NCBI GenBank assembly: GCA_003132605.1
Contig: PKYJ01000153.1
Coordinates: forward strand, 246 to 7,121
Length of the DNA: 6,876 nt
Source of the DNA: Peptococcaceae bacterium
GTDB taxonomy: Bacteria > Bacillota > DSM-12270 > Thermacetogeniales > Thermacetogeniaceae
Reading direction: 5' to 3'
Positions within the stretch are counted from its first letter, which is position 1. Each line of letters opens with the position of its first letter. Of this stretch, positions 4,203 to 6,876 are shown piece after piece. Both the position numbers and the translations under genes were made by a program. The notes beneath the pieces are model-generated. The model was not told where the DNA came from. It was given only the letters and a program-made list of their open reading frames with translations, and made no database searches.

Positions 4203-6224
4203 ATGGCACATTCACCGATACCGACGTTGCCCAGCCGCATACCATGGGGCCTGCCTGCGGGAAATACCGGTAAAAAATCCCTCCTGGCGGCCTTTATAAT
4301 TTTTCTCATCCTGTGTTTGTCCCTGGCTTTGAGCCTCAGCCCCAGCACAGCCCTAGCTGCCGGTTTCTCGGACCTGAAAGGGAACTGGGCGGCCCCGGAG
4401 ATCGCCAAGGCGGTCGACGCCGGCTACATCAAGGGCTACCCGGACGGCAGGTTCAAGCCAGCTGCGGGTGTGACCCGGGCCGAATTTTTGACCATGGTCG
4501 ACAATGCCTTTCAGCTCGCCGCAGCCCAGAACCCGGGCACTTTTTGGGACGTGCGCCCCGGCGCCTGGTTTGGCAGTTCCGTCCAGGCAGCGGTATACTC
4601 CGGCCTCGTCAGCGGCTATCCCGATCATACCTTCCGCCCGCAACAGGCGGTGACCCGCCAGGAGGCGGCCTGCATCCTGGCCCCGCTACTGAAGCTGCAG
4701 GAGGACGGCGCTCTTCGTTTCACCGATACCCGGCAGATCGCCGCCTGGGCCAAGCCATCCGTAAGCCAGTTGGCAGTCGGGGGAATCATCACCGGCTATC
4801 CTGACGGGACCTTTCGCCCTGAAAAGATTATCAGCCGGGCCGAAGCGGTAGCGATCATCAACAAGGCCCTGACCTCCCGGACGGTTGTGCAAACGCCGGC
4901 GCCGAGCCGGGGCGACCAGGGTGTTCCGGTTGTGCAAACGCCGGCGCCGGGCCGGGGTGACACCGGTGAACTTGCAGTCGATGTCAGTCACGACCAGTAT
5001 GGCGAGAAGGTGGATATCACGGTGGTCCAGGGAGCGGTCTACAACGTGGCCGAGCTGCAAGACCCCCCGCGCCTGGTGGTCACAGTGCCGGGCGTGACGG
5101 TGGTGCGCACGCCCCTGGAGATCCCCGTGGGAGAGGGCGGACTGGACAAGGTCACCACCAATTTTTCCGGTACCGGCCCGGGTACTGCCGAGGTGGAGAT
5201 CTCCTTTGCCACCCCGGGACCGCTCACCTATTACACCACCCCGGGACAATCCGGAGAATTGCAGATCACAGTGCCGCCACAGATCTACAAGATCGAGGCC
5301 GCCCCCGTGTCCGACTTCCTGGCCGTCAACCTCTGGGCTACAGGACCCCTCAACTATCAGACATCGATGCAGGGCAACCCCCAGCAGCTCGTCCTCTACT
5401 TCCCGGGCATCGGCCTGAGCCCCGGACTGCTAAATTGGCAGCAGCAGGTCAGCGCCGCCGGGGTCGACGGCCTGCAGTTCAGCGAACCTCAGCCGATAAC
5501 GGCCCAGTTGGCGGTACAAACAAAACAGGATATAACCTGTTCCTCGGATAGCAGCAATCAGGGACAGCAGATGGTGCTGCGGCTGCGAGAGAACACAAAC
5601 CCCGCCGGGCAGAGTGGGCAGGGTGTACAGAGCGGGTTAGCCGGACAGGGCAGCCTGGCGGGCAAGTGCATCGTGCTCGACCCCGGCCACGGGGGCAATG
5701 ACCCGGGAGCGATCGGGCCACATGGCGTTGAGGAAAAATGGGTAACCCTGCCTATCGCCCTGAAAGCGGCAGACATCCTCAGGCAGCAAGGCGCCAACGT
5801 GATCATGACCAGAACCGTCGACGCCAACCCCGACCTCTTAGCCCGGCCGGAGTTAGCCAACGACAACAACGCTGATGTTTTCGTCAGCATCCACGCCAAC
5901 TGGATCAGAAATTCAAGCATTGGGGGTACCGGGACCTATACCTACGCCCCCCCGGGCACTCCCCTGGGACAGCAGCGCACAGCCCGCCTACACTTGGCGA
6001 GTTGCCTGCAGGATGATCTGGTCAAAACCCTGGGTCTACACGACAGCGGCGTCATCGAGGATAATTTCGCGGTGCTGCGCTGCACTACCATGCCCGCAGC
6101 CCTGGTGGAGGTGGCCTTCATCAGCAACTCCTGGGAGGAGCGCCTCCTGGGAGACTCCAACTTCCAGCAGCAGGCAGCGGCGGCCATTGCCAGCGGCATC
6201 ACCAGGTTCCTGACCGGCGGCTAG
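4203..6224 (+). CDS. S-layer-anchored N-acetylmuramoyl-L-alanine amidase (signal peptide, 3 x SLH, 2 x AMIN-like, Amidase_3)
   Basis: This secreted 673-residue enzyme should cut the amide bond between N-acetylmuramic acid and the stem peptide. A signal peptide has Lys24-Lys25, a hydrophobic core at 26-47 and a likely Ala-Leu-Ala cleavage site near 50-52; its N-region is unusually long. Three SLH domains follow (about 55-103, 114-163, 173-223), each with a Gly-Tyr-Pro-Asp block and the cell-wall-polymer-binding motif TRAE (91-94), TRQE (151-154) or SRAE (211-214). A repeated Pro-rich linker (228-253) leads to two AMIN-like beta regions (about 257-360 and 362-461), which in other amidases target the enzyme to the wall. 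The catalytic domain (about 488-670) shows the zinc site: His496 in DPGHGG, Glu511, His564 in SIHAN, and catalytic Glu636 in LVEVAFISN. All expected catalytic residues are present, so it should be active. It stands alone, divergent from the phosphatase gene. The AMIN assignments are by pattern and less certain than the rest. Confidence 0.95.
   Translation: MAHSPIPTLPSRIPWGLPAGNTGKKSLLAAFIIFLILCLSLALSLSPSTALAAGFSDLKGNWAAPEIAKAVDAGYIKGYPDGRFKPAAGVTRAEFLTMVDNAFQLAAAQNPGTFWDVRPGAWFGSSVQAAVYSGLVSGYPDHTFRPQQAVTRQEAACILAPLLKLQEDGALRFTDTRQIAAWAKPSVSQLAVGGIITGYPDGTFRPEKIISRAEAVAIINKALTSRTVVQTPAPSRGDQGVPVVQTPAPGRGDTGELAVDVSHDQYGEKVDITVVQGAVYNVAELQDPPRLVVTVPGVTVVRTPLEIPVGEGGLDKVTTNFSGTGPGTAEVEISFATPGPLTYYTTPGQSGELQITVPPQIYKIEAAPVSDFLAVNLWATGPLNYQTSMQGNPQQLVLYFPGIGLSPGLLNWQQQVSAAGVDGLQFSEPQPITAQLAVQTKQDITCSSDSSNQGQQMVLRLRENTNPAGQSGQGVQSGLAGQGSLAGKCIVLDPGHGGNDPGAIGPHGVEEKWVTLPIALKAADILRQQGANVIMTRTVDANPDLLARPELANDNNADVFVSIHANWIRNSSIGGTGTYTYAPPGTPLGQQRTARLHLASCLQDDLVKTLGLHDSGVIEDNFAVLRCTTMPAALVEVAFISNSWEERLLGDSNFQQQAAAAIASGITRFLTGG
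4882..4961 (+). repeat. Direct repeat with 45-bp period in the SLH-AMIN linker
   Basis: Two 35-bp copies (4882-4916 and 4927-4961) match at 33 positions and start 45 bp apart. They encode Val-Val-Gln-Thr-Pro-Ala-Pro-(Ser/Gly)-Arg-Gly-Asp twice. The period is a multiple of three, so the repeat looks like an in-frame duplication that lengthened a flexible linker. The near identity at DNA level suggests it is recent or kept homogeneous by recombination. Confidence 0.9.
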
Positions 6225-6243
6225 GGACGGCAAACGCCTCTAT

Positions 6244-6279
6244 ATGGTTGGTGGTACTGGTCTTCCAGCCGCTAACCAT
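6244..6279. terminator. Long stem-loop between convergent genes (possible bidirectional terminator)
   Basis: ATGGTTGGTGG (6244-6254), a two-base TA bulge and CTGG (6257-6260) pair with CCAG (6265-6268) and CCGCTAACCAT (6269-6279) around a TCTT loop. That gives about 15 bp with two G-U pairs in the plus-strand RNA. It lies 20 nt after the amidase stop and 64 nt beyond the stop of the facing gene, where a shared terminator would be expected. Neither side has a real T run, so it may instead protect 3' ends or act with another factor. Confidence 0.45.
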
Positions 6280-6343
6280 TCCACGTCAACAAGGTCGGGC
6301 GTTCCGCCGGCAGTTTATCTCCCTGGGAATCGCAGACATTTAC

Positions 6344-6876
6344 CTATCTCTTCCCTATGGAAAACGCCTTCCCGATCTGTTGACCGGCTGCATAATAGAA
6401 ACCGCCGCCGGGGGCTAAGAAGAACGGCCTGATCTTGTCGATTACCGGAACCCCGTTCTCTCCCACCATTGCCTCCTCAACCTTCACGTCGATGATTTCC
6501 CCGATGAACTCGGTATGTAATCCAAGTTCGATATGCTGAAGCAGCTTGCACTCGATAATATACGGGAACTCCTGCACATACGGAGCGTCCACCAGCCCGC
6601 TCTTCACGGGCGTGAGCCCCGTAGCGGCAAACTTGTCGGTATCCCTGCCCGATACGATCCCGAAGTAGTCGGCTTCTTTGATGTAGTCCGCAGAAGGGAT
6701 GTTCACCGTAAAGGCCTTCCTCTCCAAAATATTCTCATAGGCAAGTGTGGCCTTTCTGAACGAGACGGCGACCGCCTGCGGGTTGGAGCAGCACATCCCC
6801 ACCCAGGCGGAAGTGCTGGCATTGGGCTTGCCCGTCCTGTCATAGGTGCCGATCACCCACACCGGCGTCATGCAAA
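6344..6876 (-). CDS. Flavin reductase-like / flavoredoxin-type FMN-binding protein (N-terminus beyond the window)
   Basis: This is a flavin reductase-like domain protein (PF01613 family), a small cytoplasmic split-barrel FMN protein. Family blocks visible are VIGTYD near the N-terminus, Gly-Lys-Pro-Asn-Ala-Ser-Thr-Ser-Ala-Trp, Gly-Met-Cys-Cys-Ser-Asn-Pro, Ala-Phe-Thr-Val-Asn-Ile-Pro-Ser, Asp-Tyr-Phe-Gly-Ile-Val-Ser-Gly, Thr-Asp-Lys-Phe-Ala-Ala-Thr-Gly-Leu-Thr and His-Thr-Glu-Phe-Ile-Gly-Glu. In anaerobes such proteins shuttle electrons to or from ferredoxin- or rubredoxin-linked partners; the partner here is unknown. An ATG at 6871 exists, but the frame remains open to the window end (a Cys codon precedes it) and homologues start some 10-20 residues earlier, so the gene is treated as partial at its 5' end. 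It converges on the amidase gene. Confidence 0.9.
   Translation of the reverse strand, partial: CMTPVWVIGTYDRTGKPNASTSAWVGMCCSNPQAVAVSFRKATLAYENILERKAFTVNIPSADYIKEADYFGIVSGRDTDKFAATGLTPVKSGLVDAPYVQEFPYIIECKLLQHIELGLHTEFIGEIIDVKVEEAMVGENGVPVIDKIRPFFLAPGGGFYYAAGQQIGKAFSIGKR

Noticed and set aside
3894..4211. A 105-codon minus-strand frame, plus overlapping short plus-strand frames (3812-4072, 3951-4172), in the divergent intergenic region.
   Set aside because: None has a ribosome site or a recognisable protein pattern. They overlap the phosphatase promoter and the inverted repeats of the leader, which explain the region better.
4686..5249. A 187-codon minus-strand frame within the amidase gene, with similar shadows elsewhere in that gene.
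   Set aside because: It lies opposite a continuous, motif-rich coding sequence and its translation has no family resemblance.

Overview
The window looks like chromosomal DNA of an endospore-forming, S-layer-bearing anaerobic Firmicute of the class Clostridia. The Peptococcaceae / Desulfotomaculum / Moorella side is my guess from the GC-rich codon use together with the gene set; that placement is inference, not a measured result. The clues are a tricistronic GerA-type spore germinant receptor operon, a cell-wall amidase anchored by three SLH domains, and a flavoredoxin-type flavin reductase of the kind common in strict anaerobes. I see no mobile elements, CRISPR arrays, tRNAs or rRNAs.

Layout. 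(1) Positions 1-2952, minus strand: the receptor operon, read right to left as gerAA (1363-2952), gerAB (214-1332) and the 5' end of gerAC (236 down to the window edge). The A-B gap is 30 nt, and B and C overlap by 23 nt. A good sigma-G-like promoter (ACATA, 17 bp, CATGCTA) lies at 3000-3028, as expected for a receptor made in the forespore. (2) Positions 3071-3109: a hairpin plus T-rich tract on the minus strand that should end the next gene upstream. (3) Positions 3187-3888, minus strand: a HAD-family phosphatase resembling PpaX/Gph, with its own extended -10 promoter at 3912-3942. (4) Positions 3943-4202: a divergent intergenic region. Its right half can form several competing RNA helices, the last followed by four Ts, in the leader of the next gene. 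(5) Positions 4203-6224, plus strand: a secreted 673-residue protein with signal peptide, 3 x SLH, 2 x AMIN-like domains and a zinc amidase (Amidase_3). (6) Positions 6244-6279: a long stem-loop between convergent genes. (7) Positions 6344-6876, minus strand: a flavin reductase / flavoredoxin whose N-terminus runs off the window.

How they fit together. The three ger products should form one germinant receptor in the spore inner membrane: GerAB senses the nutrient, GerAA forms the ion channel, and GerAC is the lipoprotein subunit. The SLH-AMIN-amidase works outside the vegetative or mother cell on peptidoglycan. Any link to germination is only by proximity. The HAD phosphatase and flavin reductase look like independent housekeeping units. 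No clearly new multi-gene system is visible. The least explained element is the structured leader at about 4048-4150 ahead of the amidase gene.
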